Assembly (NCBI GenBank): GCA_030998225.1
Contig: JAPYXD010000308.1
Location: forward strand, 7,202,001-7,266,000
DNA: 64,000 nt
Source: Diplolepis rosae
Taxonomy: Eukaryota; Arthropoda; Insecta; Hymenoptera; Diplolepididae
Direction of reading: 5' to 3'
In this document: piece by piece, positions 18,463 to 31,057 of the stretch
Numbering within the stretch: position 1 is the stretch's first letter
Layout: each line of letters starts with the position of its first letter
Program-made: the position numbers and the translations under genes
Notes under the pieces: generated by a model
The model's input: only the letters and a program-made list of their open reading frames with translations
Database searches by the model: none
What the model was told of the DNA's origin: nothing

Positions 18463-21112
18463 AGGAGAGAAATTTGAGCAGTGATGAAGAAATCATCGAA
18501 AGTCACAATATTAAACGTCGTACTGATGAGGCATGTAGTGGGCGAAGCAGTGACCAACCTGTGGAACATATGAGTACTGTTACCAATAAAAATGAAGCGG
18601 AAACAGACGATACATCAAACTCTGGAGTGGCGACTTCGAAGCAAAATTCAATAGATGGTAGTCCTAATGGTGCATACATTGAAATGCATTACAATGAACA
18701 GAATGCTTTTGATGGAGATAATATCAATGTACCTCTATTTGATATAAATGCATCGGCGAATGAAATTAGCGATAATTATGATAGTTCGACTGACGAAAAT
18801 GAAGATGAGCAGCTGGCAGAACGAGAAGAAGATGAAGTAGACGGAGAAAGCGAAGAGAGACCTGAGCAACGACCGTTTGACTTGAACTTTATGTTCACAC
18901 CAGTATTTGAAGGATCAAATACTGCAGTAGGCGAAACCATGTTTCTAATAGAAACATTCGCATCTCGCCACAATTTAAATAAAGTTGGTTTCCAAGACTT
19001 TTTGGATATATTAAATATACTAATTGGTCCTAATGCATTACCAAGGACCATACACTTGTGGGACAAACAATTTCTATATATTTTTAGTATTATTGAATAT
19101 CATTTATACTGCCCAAACTGTGGCAAATATCTCCTTCAAACAAAAAGGCACCAGAAAAGGAGACAACAAATTGTGTGTGAGAAGTGTAACAAATCAACTC
19201 CAAATAATTTAAGTAATGGACACTTTTTTGCAACATTTAATTTGAAAAAACAGATAAAAGCATTTCTCGAAGATCCTGAAATTTATAATGCACTCCGAGA
19301 GAACGAACAGAACCGGAAACAACAGAAGTGGGATGAATGCATTCGAGATTTGTACGATGGGATTATTTATCAAAATTTAAAAAGACAGGGAAATATACTA
19401 CACAGCTTAAACAATTTGACCTTCAATTTTAATTTAGATGGCGCTTCATTTTTTACATCATCAGATGCATCATGTTGGCCAATTCAGATATCGATAAATG
19501 AATTACCATTCAAATTGAGAAATAAAAAGTTAATTTTAGCAGGTCTGGTTTGGGAAAAAAAGTCCAGACATTAAATAATTTGTAAAACCGTTTTGTGATG
19601 ATATGCAAGGCTTAGCCAACGAAGGGATATCGTGGACTGATGCAAAAGGATTCACCACAGTGAGCAAATTGATTCCTTTTTGCTGTTGTGTGGATTCAGT
19701 AGCTAGACCGAAAATTATGAATAATAATCAATTTAATGGGAAGTTTGGGTGTCCGTGGTGTTATAATCCAGGACAATCTGTAGTAGGGGATGAAAATACT
19801 CGAGCATGGAAATACCCATTTCTAGATCAATTATACAATGAAAGAACAGAAATTGAAGTCAGACAACAAATGAATAAAGCTGAAGAAGAAAGATAAATCA
19901 TTAAAGGATTCAAAGGTCGATCTGCATTTTTCAATGTCCGTCACTTTAACGTCCTCTGGGGATTTCCACCAGATTATTTGCATAACGTTTTACTTAGAGT
20001 TCTTCTCGGCACATTATTTAAACTATGGTTTTCGACTCCTGGTAAAGAGTATTACATAGGAGACGTGCGATGTTTAGTGGAACTTGATTCTACTCTACGA
20101 TCAATAAAGCCTCCTGATCATATTCATAGATTACCTACATCTATTATGAAAGGTAGTAAGTGGAAGGCTTCTCAAGGTAAATCATTTCTGTTACATTACG
20201 GAATTCCCTGTTTAAAAGGAATTCTTCCAGATTTATATTTAGAACATTTCGCATTACTTGTGGAAGGAATTTCGCTTTTGCTTACTTTCAAAATATCGCA
20301 TAATGATTTAGAGAAATGTCAAAGAATTCTTGATCGTTTTGTAGCCGAATTCGAAGTTCTATATGGAAAACACAATATGACACTTAATGTACACGCAATT
20401 TTACATTTGGTTACAGCTGTAAGAATGTGCGGTCCATTATCCACATTTTCAACGTTTCCATATGAATCCTTTATGCTTGTCCTAAAACAATCTACACATC
20501 AGTCGCGGGGTTGCAATTCAGATCTCTGAAAAAATTGCAAAAAAAGAATCTCTCTCACTTCTAGCAAGGGAAGTTAACGCATCAGGTAGATTTATGACAT
20601 TGGCAAAGAAAATATCAACAAGTCATTCACTTGGCGATGGTCTACTAGTTGATAATGAATGTGTTGTTTTAGGACGTGGAAAATTGACGAGACTTAGCAA
20701 TGAAGAAAAAATGTTGTTGCAAAGAACCGGAATTCAAGAAGAATATGCATTAAAATATGAAAGAATCATAGTAAAAGGCATCAAATATGCATCGTCATCA
20801 TATAAAAGATCAATTGCAAGAGACAATAGCTTTGTAGAGTTAAATGATGGGTCCTTCGGGAGAGTGAGTAATATAATCGTCGTAAATAACCAATGTCTAG
20901 TGTTTGTAAAATCATTTCTAGTGGACGCCGTGCAATTTGATAAAGTTTCTTTATCACATATGAGAAAAATTGTGGTCAGAAATGAGGATCAAATAAAGAT
21001 AGTTCCTCCTGTAAATCTCGTGGGAACTTGCATGCACATTGAAGTAATGAAACAAAATGTAATGCAAGATAGATACCTTTCTAGATTCCCAAACATATTA
21101 GAGATACAGTAA
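18463..21112 (+). pseudogene. tnp2/DUF4218-type (CACTA/EnSpm-like) transposase, broken
   Basis: The exon starts after TTTAATTACAG. In order: an acidic low-complexity N-terminus, a Cys4 zinc motif (CPNCG...CEKCN, about 19110-19185), the tnp2 core (NLDGASFF, then WPIQISINELP), a second acidic site (VDSVARP) followed by CPWCYNPG, and a DUF4218-like helix region (HNMTLNVHAILHL). The frame changes in an A-run near 19555. A TAA occurs near 19591 and another at 19894-19896, and the frame shifts again near 20505 in CGGGG. The last piece runs to 21112. Four lesions make it a pseudogene, unless one or two reflect short introns. The family cuts and pastes CACTA-type DNA elements. The candidate first exon is at 503-626. 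Confidence 0.75.
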
Positions 21113-21717
21113 TAATATATGCAGGTGAATCAATAAATGTAAAAAGATATTTACGAATATGAATGCAAAAAAATGCATGGATGTAGAGTATAATGTATAT
21201 ACGTATGTGATATAAAAACATAAAAAAAGAATAAGCCAGTATTTTTTTCAAATGTAGTAAAAAAAATATTCACTTTAATTTTATAACTCATTATTTGAGC
21301 TGCTTCAATACCCTATTCCTGTTAAATAAATTCTATTTTTATCTCATCCGTATTTTCAATTTAATCTCCCTCAAAAATTCTTAAATATTAATTAAATTTC
21401 GGATAATTGCAAGTACTATGGAAATTTTTTAAATAGATTCAAAGAAAATTTGAAACATCATTTGTTACGAGTACTATCACATTTAATATTACCTAATGTT
21501 TATATAAAATTGTCTATATAATAAGAAAATTACTGTTTTTATTAATTTTTATGCTGATAATTTGCTAAAATAAATGACGGAAAATAGTTGTCATATTTAA
21601 TAACAAATTTATTATACACAAATTTTCCACAAAAACGATTTAAATTTTCAAATAACAATTGAGGAGCCGGATGCAACAAGGGGCTTAGCGCTCGGATCTC
21701 CTCAAACGTGACGTCTC
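21113..21717. other. AT-rich DNA after the transposase
   Basis: Very AT-rich, no ORF. The right end of the transposon should lie here, but I could not identify a terminal repeat. Near 21660 it changes abruptly to GC-richer sequence (GAGGAGCCGGATGCAACAAG). Confidence 0.4.
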
Positions 21718-21811
21718 GGTTACTGATTTTCCGAAGTCAAGAAAATAAATAATGCTGAATATGATGGTATAGTTTTTATTTAATTTTCTTGACTTCGGAA
21801 AATTAGTAACC
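21718..21811. repeat. Short hairpin, 29-bp arms
   Basis: 21718-21746 and 21783-21811 pair with one mismatch (arms contain TTCCGAAGTCAAGAAAAT) around a 36-bp loop. It directly abuts the outer arm of the larger composite that follows. Confidence 0.8.
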
Positions 21812-21992
21812 GATAGCGCACCGATACCGTCAAGAGATATAACGATCGAACGCGAAGAAAAAGAGATGCACCCATGCCAAGAGCACGTGATTCGACAGAG
21901 TTGCAACATAATTTTTGCCAATTCGTTTTCTTTATTTATATCTATTCTGTAAAAATTATTTAGAAACTCTAGACGAATGGGAAGAAATGATA

Positions 21993-23629
21993 TATATGGG
22001 TCATTTCATGGGAGATTTACAGTCAAAATTTTTTTTTCGACGAAACATTTTTTTTTGCCTTTTTACTTAGAAAATAATCGACACGTATATTCTTTTTTCA
22101 ATGTGATACTTGAAAATTTCGAGATATAATTTTTTTAAGTTTGGCACTCGGGAAAATTTTTTATTTTTCAACAGCTCACAGTAAAAGCAGTTTTGAATAT
22201 AAAATGTAACCCTTGCACTTGAAATGCGCGAAAGAGTACAAGCTTTCAAAAAAGTTATAGCACTCATTTCGTTGTTTTTTTTTGTAATAACAATATAGTA
22301 CATTTTTATAAACAATTAAATTTTTAAAAAATTTGGAACTAATTTTTTTCCGATTTTTTTGTTTCTAAATCTTTGTTGAAGTTTTTTCAATATGCAGGCG
22401 AAATTTTGGAATGGAAAAATGAAAACTATAGATGTAATTAATTCATAAAATCTGTCCCGCGCGTTGCAACGAGCGAGCTCGCACGCTGCAACTACGATAA
22501 ATCTTGATTAAGCATGCTCGGACACGAAGCACGTGTGGCAGTGAATGCAGTGATCGCTGTTTTATTTTTCTGTGAATGTTCCTCAAGTGTTCACCTATTT
22601 CAAATTAATACAGAAATGCCAAGCTCTCGATTTAAACATGTCTGCTGCAATCCGTTTAATAAAAAAAATCATAGTGGAAAAAAGCAAAAAAAAAAATTTG
22701 CGTCTTAAGTGCATCATTTAGAGTAATTTTATCGTAATACTTCACTCATCAATTCATCATTATAACTAATGATTCGTTTTGAAATAGTCTACGCACAAGT
22801 TTGAATGTACTTACAACAAACATCTTCCATCTCCATTTCATTTGCTTCTATTCTGCATTGTGTACGAGAAACATCATCCGGTTTGAAAATTTTCAATTTT
22901 TCAAGTATCGAGGATGAAACGCGCCGAATATTTTTTTTTTTTGCTTTTTTCTACTATGATTTTTTTTATTAAACGCATTGCAGCAGACATGTTTAAATCG
23001 TGAGCTTGGCATTTCTGTATTAATTTGAGATAGGTGAACACTTGAGGAACATTCACAGAAAACTCAAACAGCAGTCACTGCATTCACTGCCACACGTGCT
23101 TCGAGTCCGAGCATGCCTAATCAAGCTTAAGCGTAGTTGCAGCGTGCGAGCTCGCTCGTTGCAACGCGCGGGACAGATTTGATAAATTAATTACACCTAC
23201 AGTTTTCATTTTTCCATTCCAAAATTTTGCCTGCATATTGAAAAAACTTTAACAAAGATTTAGAAACAAAAAAATCGGAAAAAATTAGTTCTAAATTTAA
23301 AAAAATTTAATTGTTTATAAAAATGTACTATATTGTTATTACAAAAAAACAACGAAATTTGTGCTATAACTTTTTTGAAAGCTTGTACTCTTTTGCGCAT
23401 TTCAAGTGCAAGGGTTACATTTTATATTCAAAACTGCTTTTACAGTGAGCTGTTGAAAAAAAAAATTTTTCCTGAATGCTAAACTTAAAAAAATTATATC
23501 TCGAAATTTTCAAGTATCACATTGAAAAAAAAATATACGTGTCGATTATTTTCGAAGTAAAAAGGCAAAAAAAATGTTTCGTCGAAAAAAAAATTTTGAC
23601 TGTAAATCTCCCATGAAATGACCCATATA
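21993..23629. repeat. Large palindrome, arms of about 705 bp
   Basis: Left arm 21993 to about 22700, right arm about 22925 to 23629. They begin TATATGGGTCATTTCATGGG and stay highly similar throughout. The spacer is about 225 bp. The ORFs in it are short and mirror each other. The size and high arm identity suggest a fold-back transposon. Confidence 0.75.
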
Positions 23630-23702
23630 CACTTTATATTGGCAATAATATAACAAAGTTTGACCATTTATCATTAAATATAAGTCAAAATAATCGTTAT
23701 TA

Positions 23703-23890
23703 CCCTGAGAAAAAAATGCTATTGAATCAAAAGCATTTCTTTCCAAAAGTATGTATACCATGAATTCAAATCAATATGCTATAGAATTAGTAACATATTT
23801 ACTGCTTCTTGCAGTATATTTTTAAGAATTAATAGTATACATGCTTTTGGAAAGAAATGCTTTTGATTCAAGAGAATTTTTTTCTCAGTG
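23703..23890. mobile_element. 188-bp mariner-type MITE
   Basis: Flanked by TA on both sides (23701-23702, 23891-23892). The termini are CCCTGAGAAAAAAATGCT and, inverted, ATTTTTTTCTCAGTG. An internal palindrome on ATCAAAAGCATTTCTTTCCAAAAG spans most of the element. TA target duplication is the Tc1/mariner signature. Confidence 0.75.
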
Positions 23891-24030
23891 TACAGGTTTG
23901 GTAGTTACATATTGAACATTAGCTCAAAATTTGTCGAATTTTTGAGGACTAATACATTTTGTAAGATAAATACCCGAAATGTTCGTGAAAATGAAAATTT
24001 TTAACTTATTTAATGTAATAAGTTACCGTT

Positions 24031-24452
24031 CTCTCTAAACCTAAATCAGTGAACGGCCACTGATTCGCAGTGACTATTCACTGATGACAGCAGCTATAAG
24101 TCTTTCACTGAGAATCAGTGAAATTAGGCTGATGAATCAGTGAAATAGATTGAACTCACTTATTGAATCAGTGAAAGCTTCAGATGGGAGTAATAAAACC
24201 AGCAATATATTTTAACGAGCGATGAACTCGTTTATTTTAGGCTAAACAACACTAAAACGAAATTACGCAATTATTATTATTTTTAAGGGACGATAAATCA
24301 GTAAAGTGTATAGATGAAAGTTTTGAATTCGCGAATTCAAAAGTTATGTTCACCTGATTCCTCAGTGAAATCAAAGCAGGGCACTGATTCATCAGTTGAT
24401 ATATTTTCACTGATATAATCAGTGACTATTTCACTGATTCAGGTTTAGAGAG
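24031..24452. mobile_element. 422-bp MITE rich in ATCAGTGA
   Basis: Inverted termini CTCTCTAAACCTAAATCAGTGA and its complement at 24431-24452 (one difference). The octamer ATCAGTGA or TCACTGAT occurs many times inside, in both orientations. The target duplication is unclear, so I cannot place the superfamily. Confidence 0.65.
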
Positions 24453-24565
24453 TTGTTAGCGATTAATTACATGTTTCCTCTTCTAAGGTAAATCATGAAT
24501 TAACTTAAAAAGAATAAAACAAAGAAAAGCTTCAGAATGTGTTGAGTTGACTCTAAGACAGTTGA

Positions 24566-25635
24566 TTAAGGGAGTATGGTGGATAAGACTATTAAAAATG
24601 AGAATTACTTGTAATTTTGACAGAACGCGTATTATAGCTTACTTGAACTATGGTTCAAATTTCGTGACCCTTCAGAACCTCAAACCCGAGAAATTAATTA
24701 TTGAAAATAACATGTGATCTTATGGCAAGATGCTGTTTTTTAAGGATTATTTAAAAATGGGGAAATAATGAAAAAACTCTGAGATACGTGGAATTTTTTC
24801 ATAATTTTCCCATTTTTAAATAATGTTTAAATATATTTATAATTTACAAACACAGCATTTTCCCATAAGAACACATATTATTTTCAATAATTAATTTCTC
24901 GGGTTTGAGGTTCTGAAGGGTCACGAAATTTGAACCATACACTGAGAAAACTGGAGTGTTAACCTAAACATTTGGAGGGTGAAGCAGACTATATTTGAGG
25001 TTAAACTATAGGACAGCCTTCTAGATAGTGTAACTTATTACCTGTGAATTGTCAAAATAAGATGGTCAACTTGAATACTTTAGAGGGAAAAGTTGATCAT
25101 CGCAGAGAGAAAAATAGATTATCGAAGAGTGAAAAATATACTATAATCTACCTCTATGGCTAACCTCAAAACTATTACATTTAAGATTTCACAATTATTA
25201 TGTTATTATAACAAGTGAAATAGGTACTCGCCAATTAGTTGTCAAAAATAACCCTCGTGACACTTTAACATGTAAAGGGCGCGAAACCGGCAATGAGGTT
25301 AGAGTCCACGCTGGTGATATTGGAGGAAAAATAGGCGAACCCACGTGACTTTACAATTTTGGCGCGTATTTCGCCAATCGACACTCTTTATAGTGATTCT
25401 GACACTCTGGTAACAGTTAAGCAGAATATCAAATGAGTGTCTCCCTGACCAAAAAGAAAAAATTTCGGAAAGAGTGTTGTACTATCTAGAAGTTCAGACT
25501 GACTATCTACATTTTGACACTCAAAGTTTGACACTCCAGTTTTCTCAGTGTAGTTCAAGTAAGCTATAATACGCGTTCTGTCAAAATTACAAGTAATTCT
25601 CATTTTTAATAGTCTTATCCACCATACTCCCTTAA
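24566..25635. mobile_element. TTAA-flanked palindromic MITE, split by an insertion
   Basis: TTAA at 24566-24569 and 25632-25635 brackets termini GGGAGTATGGTGG / CCACCATACTCCC. Without the insert at 24940-25550, the element would be a roughly 450-bp near-perfect palindrome. TTAA duplication is typical of the piggyBac superfamily. Confidence 0.7.
24940..25550. mobile_element. 611-bp mariner-type MITE nested in the TTAA element
   Basis: Termini CACTGAGAAAACTGGAGTGT and its exact inverse, each flanked by TA (24938-24939 and 25551-25552). Removing it rejoins the two sides of the host palindrome. It shares the C(A/C)CTGAGAAAA end with the element at 23703-23890, so the two may be mobilised by the same transposase. 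Confidence 0.85.
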
Positions 25636-25803
25636 ACTTTATAATTCGTTATTGAATGAATACGCAAAAAAAATTTCATTTTCTCAAAAAGTCACTATGT
25701 CCCAGCTTTACTTAACTTTTGATTAAATTTTCACAAATCTCGGCATGGGTGCATCTCTTTTTCTCCGCGTTCGATCGAAATATCTCTTGACGGTATCGGT
25801 ACG

Positions 25804-28418
25804 CTTGGACGCAGTTAAAGAAATTCCTATCCTGACTGCAGTTTTGTATTAAAAAATCTCAAAATATATTAAAAAACGGCCTCAAAGCCTGCTGAACAAC
25901 TTTCTCGCTGAAAGTTCTCTTAACTCTAAACTTCCTTGCATACTTTTTTTCTTTGAAGATGAAAAATGAGAATTTTTCCAGCCGCAACTGTTATAATAAA
26001 AATTATTAAGAAATTGAGAATTATGTTATGTTGAACAGAACCATCTGAAGCTCTAGGGTTTTTTGAGTCTGTTGATAAAATTTCAGACTATTCCGGACAA
26101 ATTTGTACGAAAAGCAGCGAGTTAATTGTAAAAAATCGATTGATTTCGTACATTCAAAAAGTACGGTTTTCTTCGATTATAAAAAAAACTAGAGTTCTGA
26201 AACAAAAATCTATAGGAGAAAAAATATGCGGAATGACATCTAACATGTATCACCATGTTTTTTTGATCATTTTTCCGAATTTTTTATTTACATGAAAAAA
26301 AAAGTTCGCGCATTGCGGTATCCCCTCTTTTGCCTACTAGCCCACGCGTTCTGTCGCTTATGGAATCCGAAGCCTCAATTATAGAAGAATCATTTTACAG
26401 AACAAAAATACGTTTTAGAAAAAGACTCTAAGCCGAAAGCAGTTGAAATTCTGCGTTAGACAACTGTAAGTCGAAAGTAATATGTCAATTCCATAAATTG
26501 ATGTCACAGCAAAATGAAATTTAAGATGTTTGTAAACATTAATGATAAGTCTGACATTAATAATAATTTTTGAAATGTTTGAAAGATGTTTCTAAACGTA
26601 AGTTTCTGTTGAATTCAAATGACCCACTATTATCTTTCTGTAATCTTTTTTCGCAGAAATTGCAAAAGGCCAATGTTAGTATAGAAAAATTAATGCCTAT
26701 AATGATATTATAAATTAATTTTTTAAGAAATTCATGTCAGTAATTAAACCTTTTTAATATTTATATTACATTTGTTATAAAATTTAATCATTTTTAATAC
26801 AATATTATTAAATTTTGAATATTATCAATCAGAATAGAAAGTTCAAGTTGTATAGAACCTTAACTTTAAATAAACGCTAATATGTTGTTGGATAAATTAA
26901 ATTCAGAGTTCATAAATGATAATCTTATGAGCTTTTATTGAAGTATTTCTTATTATTTTTAAAACATTTTTTTATGAAAGACTTGTATAATTTATGATTT
27001 CTATTCATTCGGCTAGCAAATTTTTTTATGATATATCACCGTAGTCGATAAAGTAAAATATTTTTATTAATATGACTTTCCGTCAAATTTACTACAATAT
27101 AATATTCATGCAATTCAATATTTTATCTTAACATTACCATATTTCATTTGATCAAATTCATTACTTAATACATTTATTTGGCAAATTTACATTATTCAAT
27201 TTTTAATTATATTTCCAAATTTTGCGCACCAAATGCTTGAGCATTGCGCTTGAAGTCGCCTTTAGCAGAGTTCAAGAACAGACATTATTTTTTTTAAATT
27301 CATAGCATTAATAAATAAAATTATTGCATATATCTATTACCTTTTAACGTTAATTTCAAAGTCGAATAAGAATACAAACAAGTTAAATATTTATGTTGTC
27401 ACATATATTTAATTATAGTTTAAATATATAACGGTTACGTTAAAAGGAACGGGTAACTGTTATTACCTACAGAGGTAGCTTACGAGGAGAGATTTCACGA
27501 TATCTCAATAGAGGTCTCTTTTGCTTGAGCAGTATATATAACTAATAGGGATCTACTATTATCAATATAACGCAAAAAATAATAAGTTTTATTCTAGAGC
27601 TTAAAAATCTAAGAGCATCAAAAAGAGTTTTCAAATAGTGTAGATGTAAATATATAGTATATTACTGATTTACAATCACAATTACAATTTCGAATTGACT
27701 AATATTGAAGGTCTCTAATTTGATATTTTACCTCTTACAGATGATACCTAATTTTGAAACTCTTGAAACAGAACTTATTTAATATTTATTATTATTCAAA
27801 CGTTATTGAAAATTTGAACCTTGATAAGCTGATCAATGAATGTTTACTATTTTTATTTTCAATTTTTCAAATTTGGAAGTAGCGAGTAAGTGTTAAACCA
27901 GTTTGACTGTTTTAATTTGCAATTTGGTATTGATCACTATACAAATTAAAAACATGTTTATATTCAAAAGTTTGCAATCTTGAATTTTAATGTTCCAGAA
28001 TTTTTCAATTTTTTTATTTTTGGTATTTTGAATTGTTTTTCACTGACGACCAAAAATTTTCTGTATGAACGTATTATATTAAATTGAACACTTATTTATG
28101 TATTTCAACTTTTTTAGCAAATAACATATTGTTGAATTTGTCTAAATTCGCAGTCTTTGAATATAATATTTATAAATTGCTAGTTGCAAAATTGAATAAA
28201 AAATTATTTTGTATTTTAATCCTCAATACGGACAAAGGAACCCCGCTGGTGAAGTCCTGTGGATGCGGTTAGGAGATCTTTACGCTACCTAACAGGAAAA
28301 TGCGCAGTGGGGATAAAGTACTCAAGTAGTATGAAATCTAATAGGCTGTTATTAGGTATACAATAGAGAATATTAAAGCTTTTGGTCACAAACGGGATAC
28401 CTGGCTACAGGTAAACCT
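25804..28418. other. AT-rich DNA without recognised genes
   Basis: Read in six frames, this holds only short open frames. I see no convincing domain, splice structure or repeat boundary. A GC-richer patch near 28225-28300 (GGAACCCCGCTGGTGAAGTC) has no identity I can give. Confidence 0.4.
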
Positions 28419-28545
28419 CACTAGACTGCACTAGATGAATTCTAGACGATCTCTAGACAAGGTGACCGCCATAAAATTCTGCTAGATTCAGGCTAGACAA
28501 AAATGTGTCTAGAATGAGTCTAGGATCGTCTAGATTTTCGGTAGG
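28419..28545. repeat. Cluster of CTAGA motifs
   Basis: CTAGA or TCTAG recurs about nine times in about 125 bp (CACTAGACTGCACTAGATG, TTCTAGACGATCTCTAGAC and so on), at irregular spacing. It may be a minisatellite remnant. Confidence 0.6.
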
Positions 28546-28548
28546 GAA

Positions 28549-28705
28549 GTGCGACACTAGATAGATAAAAGATATATTTATAGATTATGTATTCCAATTT
28601 CATTCGGAAATGCATTTCTATGGATAAAAACACATAAAATACATTTCCGAAAGAAATTGGAAAACATAATCTATAAATATATCTTTTGTCTATCTAGTGT
28701 CGCAC
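28549..28705. repeat. 157-bp hairpin element
   Basis: The ends read GTGCGACACTAGATAGATAA and its inverse. The arms of about 70 bp pair almost throughout around a short loop. This structure is typical of a very small MITE. Confidence 0.75.
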
Positions 28706-29310
28706 TTGATCATTTAAATCAATAAGAACACGTTTCCGTTGAAAAATAAATAACATAACCTACAAGTCAATGTTTCAGATATTTTTTCAAGAAACTATAT
28801 CATATTTTATCTACATTTATGCATTCCAGAGGGAAAGTTCATAACATAACCTCAAAACTCGTCCTTTATACATTCTGTGTGACGCTTGATTGAGTCTATC
28901 CATAAAAATACATTTCCTAATGAAATTGGAAACTATAACCTACAAATATATTTTTCGTCAATTGAGTGTCGTACTTGACCATTTAAATCAATAAGAACAC
29001 GCTTCCGTCGAAAAATGAATAACATAACCTTAAAACACATCTTTAATACATTTTGTGTAACGCTTGATCGTGTCTATCCATAAAAATACATTTCCGAATG
29101 AAATCGAAAATTATAACCTATAAATATATCTTTTGTCTATCTAGTGTTGCACTTGATCATTTAAATCAATAAGAACACGTTTCCGTTGATATTTGTTCAA
29201 GAAACTATATCATATTTTACCGAAATTTTTGCATTTCAGAAGGAAATTTCATAACATAACCTTAAAACACATCCTTAATAAATTCTGTGTAACGCTTGAT
29301 CGTTTTTACC
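28690..29310. repeat. Diverged direct repeats
   Basis: The phrase CATTTAAATCAATAAGAACACG appears in copies near 28711, 28979 and 29157. CATAACCT, TAAAACACATC and CATAAAAATACATTTCC also recur. Spacing is irregular (268 then about 178 bp), so units have been gained or lost. Confidence 0.7.
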
Positions 29311-30084
29311 CATAGAAATGCTGATTTCAAACTGTTTCAAACTGAATGCCCATGCCCATTTCAAGCTGAAATTATAAGCGTAACCTAAAAAATCCCCTTT
29401 ATGGAATTGATTTATCATTTGACTATTTTTCATCAAGAAATTTACTTTTTGGAACGAAAATGATGAAAACGCAAAACAGAACCTAAAAATACATCTCCTG
29501 TGTTTTTTTTTTGTAACTTTATTTTCTTCAATTACATTTCACGCTAAATTGCCTGTTTTGTTTGTTCAGAGAAATTAATTTTTCGAATTTTCCCATGAAA
29601 CTTACCTTTATCTCCATCTGTTACTTTATATCACGAATATCTGCACTTATTACCGACATTCATCTGCATTTTGATAAACGTATGCCTTTCTTGTAAGTCA
29701 CAATGCGCGCCTGAAAATTTTTAGAATTTCCAGCGTGAAGTTCACCGCGCGTCGGAGAATTTATGCTTTGGAGAATCGAGATGGGGTCCAAATCATACCC
29801 TACCAGAATATGTGAATCTGAAAATCACTATATGAAAAATCACTCTCTCCACCAAAAGAATTGACCTTCAGAAGTGACGGCTTCGGATTAAGAGTTCTTG
29901 TGTCTTTTTCTAACGCGTGCAAAACAAAAGAAAGATAGAGGGGTGAGCTTAGGCACTCAGAAGAGGGGAGGTTTCAGTGGAAACACATACACAAATATTA
30001 TTATCATACCTTAGTTATGTTTACATATAGAAGTATACAATGCTACACTATTTATAATCGCATACGCTTGAAATTAAATTTCTA
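29311..30084. other. Non-coding DNA
   Basis: No gene or clear repeat recognised. A phrase near 29878 (GACGGCTTCGGATT) is loosely like 26360, suggesting dispersed repeat. Confidence 0.35.
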
Positions 30085-30089
30085 AATCG

Positions 30090-30185
30090 CTGTTGGGTTC
30101 GAACCCCCTAACTCTACCTATATCTACATTAACTAAACGCATTCCTAACGCCTAAAGCCTCTCGGCTATTCTCGCTTGCCATATT
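30090..30185 (-). repeat. tRNA-like SINE head (class II tRNA form)
   Basis: On the minus strand, a perfect box A (TAGCCGAGAGG, 30158-30168) and a perfect box B (GGTTCGAACCC, 30094-30104) lie about 65 nt apart, as in a leucine- or serine-type tRNA with a long variable arm. Acceptor stems do not pair, so this is a SINE head or tRNA pseudogene rather than a working tRNA. Confidence 0.45.
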
Positions 30186-30859
30186 CCTAAATAAATGTCG
30201 CTTATAAGCCACTACTGAGTTGGGCACTTGGATTCGAGTCTACAAAGCTATTCGGATAACCTCGGAAGCACTCGGTCGACATTCTGAAATGAATTATACG
30301 AAAAACCGAGAATGAATGTTCTGATTTTTGCTGCTCGTCGCAAGGTTTCTGGCAAGTTCATATTGATAATATGAATTTTTCAAATATGGTTTCTAGGTTA
30401 TAATATTCATTGTTCGACGTATTAGATTTATTTTTAGAAAACTTAGTAATCATAATATCATTTTTTATTACTCTTTATCAGGGTTGCCACAAGTTTCAGT
30501 ATTCTAATTTCCCTGACTTTTCCCTGACTTTTCAAGCTGATTTCCCAGACCAAAATCTATTGTAAGAGGACTCATCTCGGTGGAACTATGTTCCTATTAT
30601 ATAATATTTGCGTGTTTTTCCCTGTTATTTTTCAACAGAGTGGATGTTAAATAAGAGAAGGTAAGATAGGAACAACGTATTTCTATTTATTTATTTTTTA
30701 TCAAAACTTAAAAGGAAACGAACTGGTATGCCATAACTTGCATGTTGCTATCGAACGTTAAACATAAAAAATGGCATCATAGGAAATTTATAACTTTTTG
30801 GTTATATCAATCACAGCGGGGTCAACTTAAAGAGATCAATCTTACATATTAGTATTTTC

Positions 30860-31057
30860 ATTGTTTAAACAATTTTCGCATGTTTGACCCCTCAGTGAAA
30901 AAATGTGGAAAAATATTTAATATCTTCCGATCTAATTGAGTCTCCACTTTTATTAAATATGCGCTAGTTACATTGTGACATAGCGCATATGATACTTCTT
31001 TTGCCACATTTTTTCACTGAGGGGCAAACATGCGAAAATTGTTTAAACAATTAAACT
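30860..31057. repeat. Palindrome with arms of about 51 bp
   Basis: TTTAAACAATTTTCGCATGTTTGACCCCTCAGTGAAAAAATG on the left is mirrored on the right near 31008-31055, with GACCCCTC read as GAGGGGCA. Confidence 0.7.

Larger units (their letters stand above)
21817..25803. mobile_element. Composite of nested inverted-repeat elements
   Basis: The outermost arms are 21817-21878 and 25742-25803 (about 62 bp, containing ACCGATACCGTCAAGAGATA). Inside lie at least four separate palindromic elements, listed individually. No transposase is present. The outer pair may be an old element split by later insertions. Confidence 0.6.

Noticed and set aside
22067..22315. 82-codon minus-strand frame in the 22-23.6 kb palindrome
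   Set aside because: It lies wholly in an inverted arm, is not preserved in the partner arm and shows no domain.
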